Below, piece by piece: positions 23,368-31,881 of a stretch of DNA of 64,000 bases. Origin of the DNA: Flavobacterium endoglycinae (GTDB lineage: Bacteria; Bacteroidota; Bacteroidia; Flavobacteriales; Flavobacteriaceae); NCBI RefSeq assembly GCF_017352115.1, contig NZ_CP071448.1:186001-250000 (forward strand), written 5' to 3'. The stretch's first letter is position 1. Every line of letters starts with the position of its first letter. A program made the translations under genes and the position numbers. The notes beneath the pieces were generated by a model. It did not search any database. It saw nothing but the letters and a program-made list of their open reading frames with translations, and was not told where the DNA came from.

Positions 23368-26286
23368 ATGAAAAAAAAACTACAATTTAATTTCAGGAAG
23401 ACAAAATTAATTTACCTCACATTACTTCTGACTTTACTGATTTCATCACAATCTTACAGCCAGTACATTACTCAAAATCTTGCTCCAACTGCTGTAATTA
23501 AAGAAGGACTTGCCTTAGAACAATCATCAGACGGCAGAATTTTCATTGCAGAAAGAGGCGGTATTGTAAAAGTATTTCAAAACAATGCTGTTTCAACTGT
23601 ATTTACCGTAAACACGGTTACGGATAATGAACAGGGATTATTGGGAATTACCCTTCACCCTGACTTCGCAACAAATGGTTACATCTATGTATTTTATTCC
23701 ATTAATGATGGCACTGTAATCCGTCACCGAATTGAACGTGTTCAAATTGACAACACCAATCAGGTGGTAAGCAGACAGGAAATTTTGCTTTTAGAACCCA
23801 TTGGAGGCGGCTTTCACAATGGCGGTGATTTAAAATTCTTTAACGGCTATTTATACGTTACTGTTGGAGATAGTCAGCAGAACACAAATGCGCAGGATTT
23901 AGACACGTACAAAGGAAAAATTCTTCGTATTACCGAAAACGGACTTCCTGCTCCTGGAAATCCCTATTACGGAAGCGGTTCTGTGCAAAGACAAAGCATC
24001 TGGGTGTATGGTTTTAGAAATCCGTGGAGATTGGTTGCCAATCCAAAAGCGAACAAATTATTTGTTTTGGATGTTGGAACTTCTTGGGAAGAAATAAACG
24101 AAATCAGCAATCCAACAATCCGTAATTATGCTTGGGGACATCCACAAGGAGGAGACGGAAAACAAACCGAAACCAATTTATTTACCAATCCTATCTTTAC
24201 CTATGCAACAGGAAGTATTGGAAACGCTTTAACAAATGGTGTTTTGTACAATCCTGATGTTCCAAGATACCCAAACATGGATGGTAAATTTATAATTAAA
24301 GATTTTGTTCGAAATGCTATCAGATATTTTGATCCAAATATTGCAGATCCCGTTTCGACAGAATTTTACTCAGCTCCGCAGCAGCAAGCTTTAGGTATGA
24401 TGTTAGGAAATGACGGCTATATCTACTATTGCGCTTATGGAAACAATGGTTCTTTAATCAAATTGGATTATATCGAAACTGCCGCTCCAACAATTGTAAA
24501 TCATCCGCTTTCTCAAAGTATTATGGAAACCAATCCGGTAACTTTTACCGTTTCGGCAAGCGGAACTGGTCTTACTTACCAATGGTTGTTTAATAATAAC
24601 CCAATTAATGGTGCGACGGGAGCAAGTTATACTATTGCTAATGTAACCAATGCAAATGCCGGCGATTATAAAGTTGTGGTGACTAATACAGCTGGAAACA
24701 TTACCAGTAATCCAGCAACGTTAACGGTTACACCATTTAGCAATAAACCAACAGTATCAATCGTTTCACCGCTTCCAAGTTTAAAATGGAATGCTGATGA
24801 TTTAGTACATTTTGAAGCTACCGCTACCGATGTTGAAGACGGAACTTTACCTGCAAGTGCTTTTTCATGGAGTATCGATCTTTTCCACGAAGACATTCCG
24901 GGAGCAGGACATTCGCATCCAGGTGCAAGTCCGCAAGGTGTGAAATCAGGAGATTTTACCGCTTCTAATCAAGGAGAAAAAACACCAAATGTCTGGTACC
25001 GATTTACTATAAAAGTAACGGACAGTAACGGATTAACAGCAACAGATTTCGTAGATATTAAACCGAATTTGGTTGATGTTACAGTGACTAGCTCGCCGGT
25101 TCCGCTTAATTTAGAATTCAATCAAAAACCTGTTACAGCACCTTCAACCAAACAAGTAGTTGCTAATGCAGCTTTACAAACTTTAAATGCGCCAACTCCG
25201 CAATATATTGACAATATTCGTTATGATTTTGATCACTGGAGTCAAGGCGGAATGGCCAATCAAACCTTTAAAGCTCCTGCAGCCGGAACCATAACGTATA
25301 CTGCTTTTTACAACGCAACGACCTTACAAAATGCACCTTATCAAGGATTAGTTGCTCAAATTCCGGGAATTATAGAAGCTGAAAATTACGATGTTGGTCC
25401 GGGAGCATTTCTAGACAAAAACGGTGGTGGTGACACAGCTTACAGACCTGGCGACGGCGTAGGAACTGAAGCCTGCAGTGAAGGCGGATTTAACTTGGCT
25501 TATGTTGCCAAAGACGAATGGTTAAAATACACTGCCAGAGTAAATACAACTGGAAATTACACAATTAATTTACGTATTTCAACTCCATACAACACGCGTA
25601 AACTGCATTTAGAAGTTGATGGAGTAAATGTAACCGGAATCCTAAACATTCCAAATACGGGAGGATTTCAGGCATGGCAGACCGTTGCTGTTCCTAATAT
25701 TCCTTTAACGCAGGGCGATCATGTTATTACCTTGTATTTTGATGAAAACGACATCAACATTAATAAAATGGAATTTGTGTTATCAGGAAACAATACTGCT
25801 CCTGTTGCCGATTTCGAATTTAGTCCACAAACAGGATGTATTAATGCTGATGTAGTATTTACTTCAGTTTCTGTTGGTACAGTAGACAGTTATACATGGG
25901 ATTTTGGTACAGATGCACACCCTGAGACTGCAACTGGAGCAGGACCACACACGGTAATGTTTTCTACGGAAGGCACTAGAGAAGTTTCTTTAACAGTGAC
26001 CAATTCTAACGGAAGCAATACTAAAAAGGTGAATTTTACGGTAAACAATTGTAATCTGGGCATCGAAAATCCGAATGGAGAATCGAGTAAAATCATTGTG
26101 TATCCAAATCCATCAAAAGGAATATTCCACTTGTCTAAAGAGCAAAAATGGACGATTTATTCTGTTTTGGGAGCAAAAATTAAAGAAGGTTCAGGAAATA
26201 TCATTTCAATTTCTGAACAGGCTGCTGGAGTTTATTTCTTAAAAATAGACGGAAGCAGCAAAGCAATCCCAATTAGTAAACATTAA
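23368..26286 (+). CDS. T9SS-secreted multidomain glucose/sorbosone dehydrogenase with Ig, CBM6-like and PKD domains
   Basis: A 972-residue extracellular protein. Domains: signal peptide ~1-31; PQQ-type sugar dehydrogenase propeller ~33-367 (SSDGRIFIAERGGIVKVF, EQGLLGITLHPDF, GGGFHNGGDLKF, YGFRNPWRLV); Ig-like domain ~373-453 (VSASGTGLTYQWLFNN); another beta domain ~463-570; CBM6-like carbohydrate-binding module ~667-805 (IIEAENYDVGPG, EWLKYTARV, INLRIST, ITLYFDENDININKMEF); PKD domain ~812-893 (PVADFEFSPQTGCINADVVF, YTWDFGTD); type A T9SS sorting domain ~905-972 (IIVYPNPSKGIFHLSK, end ISKH). It would oxidise sugars while bound to a glycan, or act as a binding scaffold if PQQ is not acquired. 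Monocistronic, with promoter and terminator. Confidence 0.92.
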   Translation: MKKKLQFNFRKTKLIYLTLLLTLLISSQSYSQYITQNLAPTAVIKEGLALEQSSDGRIFIAERGGIVKVFQNNAVSTVFTVNTVTDNEQGLLGITLHPDFATNGYIYVFYSINDGTVIRHRIERVQIDNTNQVVSRQEILLLEPIGGGFHNGGDLKFFNGYLYVTVGDSQQNTNAQDLDTYKGKILRITENGLPAPGNPYYGSGSVQRQSIWVYGFRNPWRLVANPKANKLFVLDVGTSWEEINEISNPTIRNYAWGHPQGGDGKQTETNLFTNPIFTYATGSIGNALTNGVLYNPDVPRYPNMDGKFIIKDFVRNAIRYFDPNIADPVSTEFYSAPQQQALGMMLGNDGYIYYCAYGNNGSLIKLDYIETAAPTIVNHPLSQSIMETNPVTFTVSASGTGLTYQWLFNNNPINGATGASYTIANVTNANAGDYKVVVTNTAGNITSNPATLTVTPFSNKPTVSIVSPLPSLKWNADDLVHFEATATDVEDGTLPASAFSWSIDLFHEDIPGAGHSHPGASPQGVKSGDFTASNQGEKTPNVWYRFTIKVTDSNGLTATDFVDIKPNLVDVTVTSSPVPLNLEFNQKPVTAPSTKQVVANAALQTLNAPTPQYIDNIRYDFDHWSQGGMANQTFKAPAAGTITYTAFYNATTLQNAPYQGLVAQIPGIIEAENYDVGPGAFLDKNGGGDTAYRPGDGVGTEACSEGGFNLAYVAKDEWLKYTARVNTTGNYTINLRISTPYNTRKLHLEVDGVNVTGILNIPNTGGFQAWQTVAVPNIPLTQGDHVITLYFDENDININKMEFVLSGNNTAPVADFEFSPQTGCINADVVFTSVSVGTVDSYTWDFGTDAHPETATGAGPHTVMFSTEGTREVSLTVTNSNGSNTKKVNFTVNNCNLGIENPNGESSKIIVYPNPSKGIFHLSKEQKWTIYSVLGAKIKEGSGNIISISEQAAGVYFLKIDGSSKAIPISKH

Positions 26287-26305
26287 AGTTTCAATCCAAT
26301 CAATA

Positions 26306-26344
26306 AAAAAACTCGCTAAATTGTTTCGATTTAGCGAGTTTTTT
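26306..26344. terminator. Bidirectional intrinsic terminator
   Basis: Perfect 16-bp stem, arms AAAAAACTCGCTAAAT (26306-26321) and ATTTAGCGAGTTTTTT (26329-26344), loop TGTTTCG. Shared by the convergent genes ending at 26286 (+) and 26354 (-). Confidence 0.88.
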
Positions 26345-26353
26345 GATTTTGGA

Positions 26354-27103
26354 TTATACCGCAAAATAAGGCGTTAAAATATCTTCAAAATTGTAGAGTC
26401 CTTTTTCTTTTTCTTTTAGATTTTCGGCTACAAAAATAACCCCGTTTCCAAAAGCTTCTCTCGAAATAGATTCGTGTATGAGTCGAACCGTTTGATACGG
26501 AAAACCAAAGATGACTTCATGTTTTCCAACGATTCCTCCTGCCCTAACCGAATTGATTTTTTCTTTCTCAATATCCAAAGCTTCGGCAATTTTTACAGCC
26601 GTTCCAGAAGTTCCTTGTTTCGTTTTAAAATGTTCTTCATTTACTTCAATATCGACCCATGGAGCAATTTTCTTTAAAAACTTAGCGGCAAATAATAAAT
26701 AATTTACTCCAAGTGTAATATTCGGCGACCAGAAAACTGTTGTTTTATCGGCCAGTTTTTTCAATAATTTAAGCTCTTTGTCTTTGTAATGAGAAATCGC
26801 CGAAATGATTTTGACTTTCTTCTTGGCAGCAGTTTCTCCGTACGTATAAATTCCTTCGTTTGAAGAAAAATCAATAATGACATCAACTGGATGTTTTTCT
26901 AATAAATCTTCTACAGAAGTATGAGAACTCGAATAGATTAAGCCGGGTTCATCAGACTGGATTCCAAAAAACTCGGGAACTGATCGGTGTTCCAAAACAT
27001 TGCTTTGTCTTAAAACCCATTCAAGGCTGAATTTTTTATTTTCTAATAGTATTGAAGCTACTGATTTTCCAGTTTTTCCGAATCCGATTAATCCTATTTT
27101 CAT
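26354..27103 (-). CDS. DapB-like dihydrodipicolinate reductase paralogue
   Basis: A 249-residue NAD(P)H-dependent reductase. DapB marks: MKIGLIGFGKTGKSV (Rossmann start), DVIIDFSSNEG (~74-84), VFWSPNITLGVNYLL (~123-137, the DapB SPN-x-S-x-GVN box) and EEHFKTKQGTSGTAVKIAEAL (residues ~156-176). In canonical DapB that last block is E-x-H-H-x-x-K-x-D-A-P-S-G-T-A; here one residue is missing and DAP is replaced, although H158 and K162 can be aligned to catalytic His and Lys. It may be a divergent DapB or a relative with another substrate. The frame opens further upstream (27172), but ATG 27103 fits the family start. No other lysine-pathway genes are adjacent. Confidence 0.75.
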   Translation of the reverse strand: MKIGLIGFGKTGKSVASILLENKKFSLEWVLRQSNVLEHRSVPEFFGIQSDEPGLIYSSSHTSVEDLLEKHPVDVIIDFSSNEGIYTYGETAAKKKVKIISAISHYKDKELKLLKKLADKTTVFWSPNITLGVNYLLFAAKFLKKIAPWVDIEVNEEHFKTKQGTSGTAVKIAEALDIEKEKINSVRAGGIVGKHEVIFGFPYQTVRLIHESISREAFGNGVIFVAENLKEKEKGLYNFEDILTPYFAV

Positions 27104-27508
27104 AAGCGTATATTTTTTTAAGACGGGCAGAAACCCAATTAGAAGAATTGACATTTTTAAGAGAAGATTCAATCAAAAATTACCATTTGAAAGTCTTGGC
27201 AAATGTCCTATTTAGGTAAAAATAGGAAAATTATAACAGGATTACCAACAAAAATGGCTTTATATAACAATATCAAAAGTCGTTAACAAGATTTTTTTGG
27301 CTAATTAAAATCAGCCTTTCAAATTCTGTTAGTTTAGAATCATCAAAAAGTAATGTTTTGCAGCTAAATTTCTACAGCAGTTTTTAATGACACATTTTGT
27401 TTGTAATATTTTAAAAAATTACCATTAAAAAAAGGATTTCATAATATACAACTAAAGTTATTTTCAGTAGATTTATCACCTGATACCCCAAATTAATATC
27501 AGTAAATA
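27104..27508. other. Intergenic region without recognisable gene
   Basis: 405 nt between divergent genes. One short inverted repeat, CCTATTT (27207-27213) and AAATAGG (27220-27226), is present. I see no clear TAnnTTTG element for either flanking gene, and no RNA gene. Confidence 0.5.
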
Positions 27509-27943
27509 ATGGCTTACAATAACAATGAATTACTTCGTTTTTTAGACGCTCAAAACAAATTGTATTTAACAGCTCTAGACGAAATTAAAAAAGGTAAAAA
27601 ACAATCTCCTTGGATGTGGTTTATTTTTCCACAGATAAAAGGAATGGGATCGAGCGACACTTCTAAATTCTACGAAATTAAAAATGCCGATGAAGCAATT
27701 GCCTTTTTAGAGCATCCTATTTTAGGAAAACATCTAATTGAAATTACTTCTGAATTAATTAAAAAAGAAGAGGAAAGCGTGAATGATATTTTTGGAACTC
27801 GTGATGTCGAAAAGCTAAAATCCTGCATGACATTATTCGCGAGCGTTCAAAACAATCAGCCTGTTTTTCAAGAAGTTATTCATAAATATTTCGACGGCTC
27901 GTCTGATTTTCACACACTGCAACTATTGTACAGTAACCTGTAA
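27509..27943 (+). CDS. DUF1810 family protein
   Basis: A 144-residue cytoplasmic protein of the DUF1810 family. Marks: LLRFLDAQNKLYLTALDEIKKGKK, WMWFIFPQIKGMGSS (residues ~37-51), EAIAFLEHPILGKHL (~63-77), SVNDIFGTRDVEKLKSCMTLFA (~88-109) and the closing KYFDGSSDFHTLQLL (~128-142). Length is typical. The family's biochemical role is not established to my knowledge. It stands alone and is followed by a hairpin terminator. Confidence 0.92.
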   Translation: MAYNNNELLRFLDAQNKLYLTALDEIKKGKKQSPWMWFIFPQIKGMGSSDTSKFYEIKNADEAIAFLEHPILGKHLIEITSELIKKEEESVNDIFGTRDVEKLKSCMTLFASVQNNQPVFQEVIHKYFDGSSDFHTLQLLYSNL

Positions 27944-27970
27944 AACGGTTGTATTGGCAGGGTTTGAGCT

Positions 27971-27998
27971 GGCTTTATAAAAAAATAAAGCCCTTTTT
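27971..27998 (+). terminator. Intrinsic terminator after the DUF1810 gene
   Basis: GGCTTTAT (27971-27978) pairs with ATAAAGCC (27985-27992), followed by CTTTTTT. Confidence 0.7.
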
Positions 27999-28023
27999 TA
28001 CAGCATTTCAAAAATAAGATATT

Positions 28024-28043
28024 TATATTTGCAACGCTGTTGC
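28024..28043 (+). promoter_or_regulatory. Promoter and candidate GCAAC-N3-GTTGC operator of the metal/TonB operon
   Basis: TATATTTG (28024-28031) fits the -7 consensus. An inverted repeat GCAAC-GCT-GTTGC (28031-28043) directly follows and would cover the transcription start. The first ATG of the operon is 51 nt downstream. A repressor (for example of the Fur/Zur/MntR kind) could bind there; the cognate protein is not known. Confidence 0.5.
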
Positions 28044-28093
28044 GTTTATTTTGTTTATATAAAAACTAAAATTCTGCACAGAAATACCACCGA

Positions 28094-28441
28094 ATGAAAA
28101 GAAAAATTGTAGTAGTGAATTTTGTTATGTCTTTGGCAGTATTGTTTGCAATGCTGTTTCAGACTGTTCATTCCTATGAGCATGTTTTTAAGCAGTTATT
28201 CGAAAAACACTGTGAACACAAAAATCTTTCTGGACATACACAAATAACACACAGTCATACGACCGAGAATAATTGTCCGATATGCCATTTTGCGTTCAGT
28301 ACTTTTATTCCACATTCTTTTCAAACTTTTTCATTTCATAAAATAACGGCCGAAACTACTGGTAAATTTTTTTATGCCAGCTTTTCTGCAGCCTATTTCA
28401 AAGGGAGTCTATTTGCCCTGAGAGCACCTCCTGCGATTTAA
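28094..28441 (+). CDS. Small exported Cys/His-rich protein heading the ABC/TonB operon
   Basis: A 115-residue protein with a signal anchor or signal peptide at ~8-28 (VMSLAVLFAMLFQTVHS). It then has a His/Cys-rich middle: HVFKQLFEKHCEHK, TQITHSHTTENNCPICHF (residues ~47-72; one C-x-x-C-H). The rest is a short hydrophobic segment and an unusual ALRAPPAI end. The C-P-I-C-H and HxH patterns suggest metal or haem binding (inference). I do not recognise a named family. It is the first gene after the promoter at 28024-28031, 160 nt upstream of the ABC ATPase gene, so a separate role from the transporter cannot be excluded. Similar in design to the small protein at 56013-56336, which also heads a metal operon. 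Confidence 0.7.
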   Translation: MKRKIVVVNFVMSLAVLFAMLFQTVHSYEHVFKQLFEKHCEHKNLSGHTQITHSHTTENNCPICHFAFSTFIPHSFQTFSFHKITAETTGKFFYASFSAAYFKGSLFALRAPPAI

Positions 28442-28601
28442 TTCAATCACATAATTCTAAGCAAAAATATTAGATGCATTCTTTGATGTGTCCCATCCTA
28501 TTTTTGACTATTACTTTTTTATTCCAACACAAAACAAAGGCCTTAATCTCTTAATGCCTGAAGTTTCTATTTGTTTTTAAATCACTTATATCCAAATATT
28601 T

Positions 28602-29297
28602 ATGCTTACAGCAACAAATCTGACCAAGAAATATGGCGATCATATCGCTTTAAATGCCCTGAACTTAACTATAAACGAAGGAGAAATCTTTGCCCTTTTA
28701 GGTCAGAACGGCGCAGGAAAAACCACTACCATTAATCTTTTTCTCGGATTCATTCAACCTACATCGGGAGAATTAGAAATCAACAATATATCCGTTACCG
28801 AAAAGGTGCAGGAAACCAAAAAACATGTCGCTTATATTCCAGAAACCGTAATGCTTTATCCTAATTTGACCGGACTGGAAAATCTTAAATTTTTCTCTTC
28901 TCTGGCTGGTTTCAAATATTCAAAAGGCGAGCTAACTTATTTTTTAAACAAAGCAGGTTTGCAAATTACCGCACACGATCAAAATCTGGGCGGATATTCA
29001 AAAGGGATGCGTCAAAAAGTGGGCATCGCCATTGCTATCGCTAAAAAAGCAAAAGTATTATTGTTGGATGAGCCAACGAGCGGACTTGACCCTAAAGCTT
29101 CAAATGAATTTTCGCAGATTTTAAAAGAACTTTCTGCTGATGGAACGGCCATATTAATGGCAACTCATGATATTTTCAGAGCCAGAGAAGTAGCTTCTCA
29201 CATTGGCATTATGAAGCAGGGAAATTTAGTAACGGTGATCGAAGCAGATAAAATTTCGGCTAACGAACTTGAAGATTTGTACTTACAAACGGTTTAA
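28602..29297 (+). CDS. ABC transporter ATP-binding protein
   Basis: A 231-residue ATPase. Walker A GQNGAGKTT (~34-42), Q-loop region around FIQPTSG, signature YSKGMRQK (~127-134), Walker B VLLLDEPTSGLDP (~149-161) and H-loop MATHD (~185-189). The short N- and C-terminal parts fit the CcmA/NosF-type ATPases that pair with ABC-2 permeases. It is followed 1 nt later by a TonB receptor gene, then by two ABC-2 permease genes, so the likely complex is this ATPase with the two membrane proteins encoded at 31882-34682. A permease of this class usually exports, so a role in export of a metal or metallophore is plausible. Confidence 0.92.
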   Translation: MLTATNLTKKYGDHIALNALNLTINEGEIFALLGQNGAGKTTTINLFLGFIQPTSGELEINNISVTEKVQETKKHVAYIPETVMLYPNLTGLENLKFFSSLAGFKYSKGELTYFLNKAGLQITAHDQNLGGYSKGMRQKVGIAIAIAKKAKVLLLDEPTSGLDPKASNEFSQILKELSADGTAILMATHDIFRAREVASHIGIMKQGNLVTVIEADKISANELEDLYLQTV

Positions 29298-29298
29298 G

Positions 29299-31749
29299 AT
29301 GAAAAATATATTCTCTATCCTATTTTTAATAGGTCTTGTAAATCAGGTGCAGTCTCAAGAAATCAAAGGAAAAGTATTTGATGCCGCTTCAAAAGAAAGC
29401 CTAATAGGTGCCTCCGTTCAATTGTTAAATTCTGATCAAAAAGTGAAAACGGATCAAGACGGAAATTTTAAACTTGAAGGTCAAGGAACTTTAGAAATAA
29501 CGGCTGAAGGTTATAAAACCATGCAAGTTAAAACCGCTGAGTTTTTAAATATTGCTTTAGAAATTGATCGTAATGAACTGCAAACAGTAGAAATTGTGGG
29601 ACGATCGTCAAAAAAATACAACAGCGATTATTCGTTTGCTGCTACAAAAACGGCGACGCTTAACAAAGACATTCCGCAATCCATTTCTACTGTAACCAAA
29701 GAACTTATTGCTGATAAAGCCGCATTTTATCTGGCCGATGCTGTAAAAATGTCCAGCGGAGTAATTCCAGCCAGTTATTACAATCAATATACCATTCGAG
29801 GAATCAGCCAAAATGAAGAAGGACAGATCATTAACGGAATGCGAACACGCCAGTATTATTTTCTTCAGCCTTTAACAAGTAATATCGAACGTGTTGAAGT
29901 TATAAAAGGTCCGTCGAGTGCCACATTTTCCTCTGTCGATCCGGGCGGAAGTATCAATTTGGTTACGAAAAAACCACTTTCTGTTGATCGAAAAGAAATC
30001 AGCATGAGTGTGGGCAGTTTTAGTACACTTCGAGGAACACTAGATTTTACAGGACCTTTAAATGAATCAAAGACACTTTTATACCGCGTAAATGGAGCTT
30101 ATCAGCAGGCAAAATCATTTCGTGATCTGGTGAACAATAAATCGTTTCTACTCTCACCCTCTTTCAGTTATATTCCGAATGAAAAAACGGCTATAAACAC
30201 TGAATTGATTTTAAGTGACATGACTGGAATTCTGGATCGCGGACAACCTATTTTTGGTGCTGTTGCCGGAAAAACAAGTTTAACAAAAACTCCAATTAGT
30301 TTAAATCTGGGTGCTCCGAGTGATTTCTTCAAATCAAAAGAAATGATCCTAACCACCAATTTTGCACATAAATTCAACTCTAAAATTGGATTTAATGCTA
30401 CTTACATGAAACAAACCTGGACAGAAGATCTTCAGGAACATCGCACTACAAACGCTTTTGCAGTTGATATGAACAATCAGCCTGTTACCAATCTGGCAAT
30501 GATGCAATTTGTACAGCGTCAGCAAAACTGGGATATTGACAATCTGAGTGCCTATTTTAATTTCGATTTTAAAACTGGCAAACTCAATCATAAATTATTG
30601 ACAGGCTACGATTTAAGCAGCTGGAATAAAAACAAAGGAGGCGGACAAAATGCAGCAAGAGGTTATGTATTAAAAGACGGAACGGTGGCCAGCTCTTTTG
30701 TATTGGCAAATGCTTCTAACTATCAAACCGTAACTATTGATGGGGTAACTATGCCCAAACCAAATGTCGAATATTTCAATTTAAGTAATCCAAAATATAC
30801 ACTTACAAGTCCTGAAGATTATATACTGAATGTGCGAACAGCGCTTCCATCAGCGTTAACTACCACAAATGCAATTTATATTCAAGATCAGATCCAGTGG
30901 GAAAAATTCACTTTTTTATTGGGATTACGAAACGAATGGTTTGAAGATATTACCAACTACGAAACCAGTAATGAATTGACCGTTAAAAAATCGGCATTGC
31001 TGCCAAGAATCGGAATTACGTATGCAGTTAACAGTGCTGTGAACATTTACACCACTTATTTAGAAGGTTATCAGCCGCAATCAAACACCGTTACGTTAAT
31101 GCCTCAAACGGGTTCGCTGCCGGGCGGAAGTTTGTTTGATCCGCTTGAAAGTAATTTGAAAGAAGTAGGTATTAAAACCACATTTTTAAACAATACGATG
31201 AGTTTTAATGCTGCTTTTTACGAAATTAACCAGCGCAATATCTTAATGAACGCCAACGATCCTGTTAATCCAGATTTGCTTGTAACACGAGGTGCCGAAA
31301 GAAGCCGTGGTTTCGAATGCGATTTAGCAGGTTATATTACTCCAGACTGGCAGATTAATGCTTCGTACAGTTATATTGATGCCGAAATCATAAAAGACAG
31401 CAACCCTGCCTTAATTGGAGCCCGAAAGCAAAACACGCCAAAAAACAGTGCCAATTTATGGACGCGGTATAATTTTGCCGGAGATTCTGCTTTAAAAGAC
31501 CTCGGAATTGGTTTTGGAATTCAGTACCAGAGCAGTAAAATTCCTTGGTTTACACGTGATTTTACACTTCCAGATTTCACCATTTTTGATGCTGCTTTGT
31601 TTTATAAACCCAGTAAAAGTAATGTGCAAATTGCTTTAAACGCTGGTAATTTACTTAACAAAACCTATTGGTTAGGCGCACAGAATTATTTACGATTATT
31701 TCCGGGAAGTCCAAGAAACGGAAGCCTAACGGTAACTTATAAATTTTAA
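29299..31749 (+). CDS. TonB-dependent siderophore-type receptor with CarboxypepD_reg domain
   Basis: An 816-residue receptor. Signal peptide ~1-19 (VNQVQSQ), CarboxypepD_reg-like domain ~20-90 (IKGKVFDAASKESLIGASV), plug ~110-225 (KTATLNKDIPQSISTVTKE, YTIRGISQNEEGQIINGM, RVEVIKGPSSATFSSVDPG, GSINLVTKK), then barrel with an aromatic C-terminus (TVTYKF). The plug is of the FhuA/FpvA siderophore type. The ATG at 29299 lies 1 nt after the stop of the ABC ATPase gene (29297); the upstream extension within the ATPase frame is not used. Placing a TonB importer gene between an ABC ATPase and its permeases is unusual; see the findings. The substrate is unknown. Confidence 0.93.
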   Translation: MKNIFSILFLIGLVNQVQSQEIKGKVFDAASKESLIGASVQLLNSDQKVKTDQDGNFKLEGQGTLEITAEGYKTMQVKTAEFLNIALEIDRNELQTVEIVGRSSKKYNSDYSFAATKTATLNKDIPQSISTVTKELIADKAAFYLADAVKMSSGVIPASYYNQYTIRGISQNEEGQIINGMRTRQYYFLQPLTSNIERVEVIKGPSSATFSSVDPGGSINLVTKKPLSVDRKEISMSVGSFSTLRGTLDFTGPLNESKTLLYRVNGAYQQAKSFRDLVNNKSFLLSPSFSYIPNEKTAINTELILSDMTGILDRGQPIFGAVAGKTSLTKTPISLNLGAPSDFFKSKEMILTTNFAHKFNSKIGFNATYMKQTWTEDLQEHRTTNAFAVDMNNQPVTNLAMMQFVQRQQNWDIDNLSAYFNFDFKTGKLNHKLLTGYDLSSWNKNKGGGQNAARGYVLKDGTVASSFVLANASNYQTVTIDGVTMPKPNVEYFNLSNPKYTLTSPEDYILNVRTALPSALTTTNAIYIQDQIQWEKFTFLLGLRNEWFEDITNYETSNELTVKKSALLPRIGITYAVNSAVNIYTTYLEGYQPQSNTVTLMPQTGSLPGGSLFDPLESNLKEVGIKTTFLNNTMSFNAAFYEINQRNILMNANDPVNPDLLVTRGAERSRGFECDLAGYITPDWQINASYSYIDAEIIKDSNPALIGARKQNTPKNSANLWTRYNFAGDSALKDLGIGFGIQYQSSKIPWFTRDFTLPDFTIFDAALFYKPSKSNVQIALNAGNLLNKTYWLGAQNYLRLFPGSPRNGSLTVTYKF

Positions 31750-31765
31750 ATCGTTGGGGTAAACA

Positions 31766-31849
31766 TTTTAACACATAGCTATGTGAATTTATACAAGTGA
31801 AACGCCTTTTTTAAAATCTTTCAAAAACTATGTTTCTATGTGTTTAAAA
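31766..31849. repeat. AACACATAG / CTATGTGTT inverted repeat
   Basis: Arms TTTTAACACATAG (31766-31778) and CTATGTGTTTAAAA (31836-31849); inner parts AACACATAGCTATGTG and CTATGTTTCTATGTG also pair in part. It is between two genes of the ABC/TonB operon and shares units with 5679-5706. Confidence 0.65.
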
Positions 31850-31881
31850 AAATTAAACCAACAGATAAATTTTAATTGATC

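Noticed and set aside
28377..28441. CTGAGAG segment near the end of the small Cys/His gene as TPP riboswitch
   Set aside because: Only a short match inside coding sequence, without the second conserved half.
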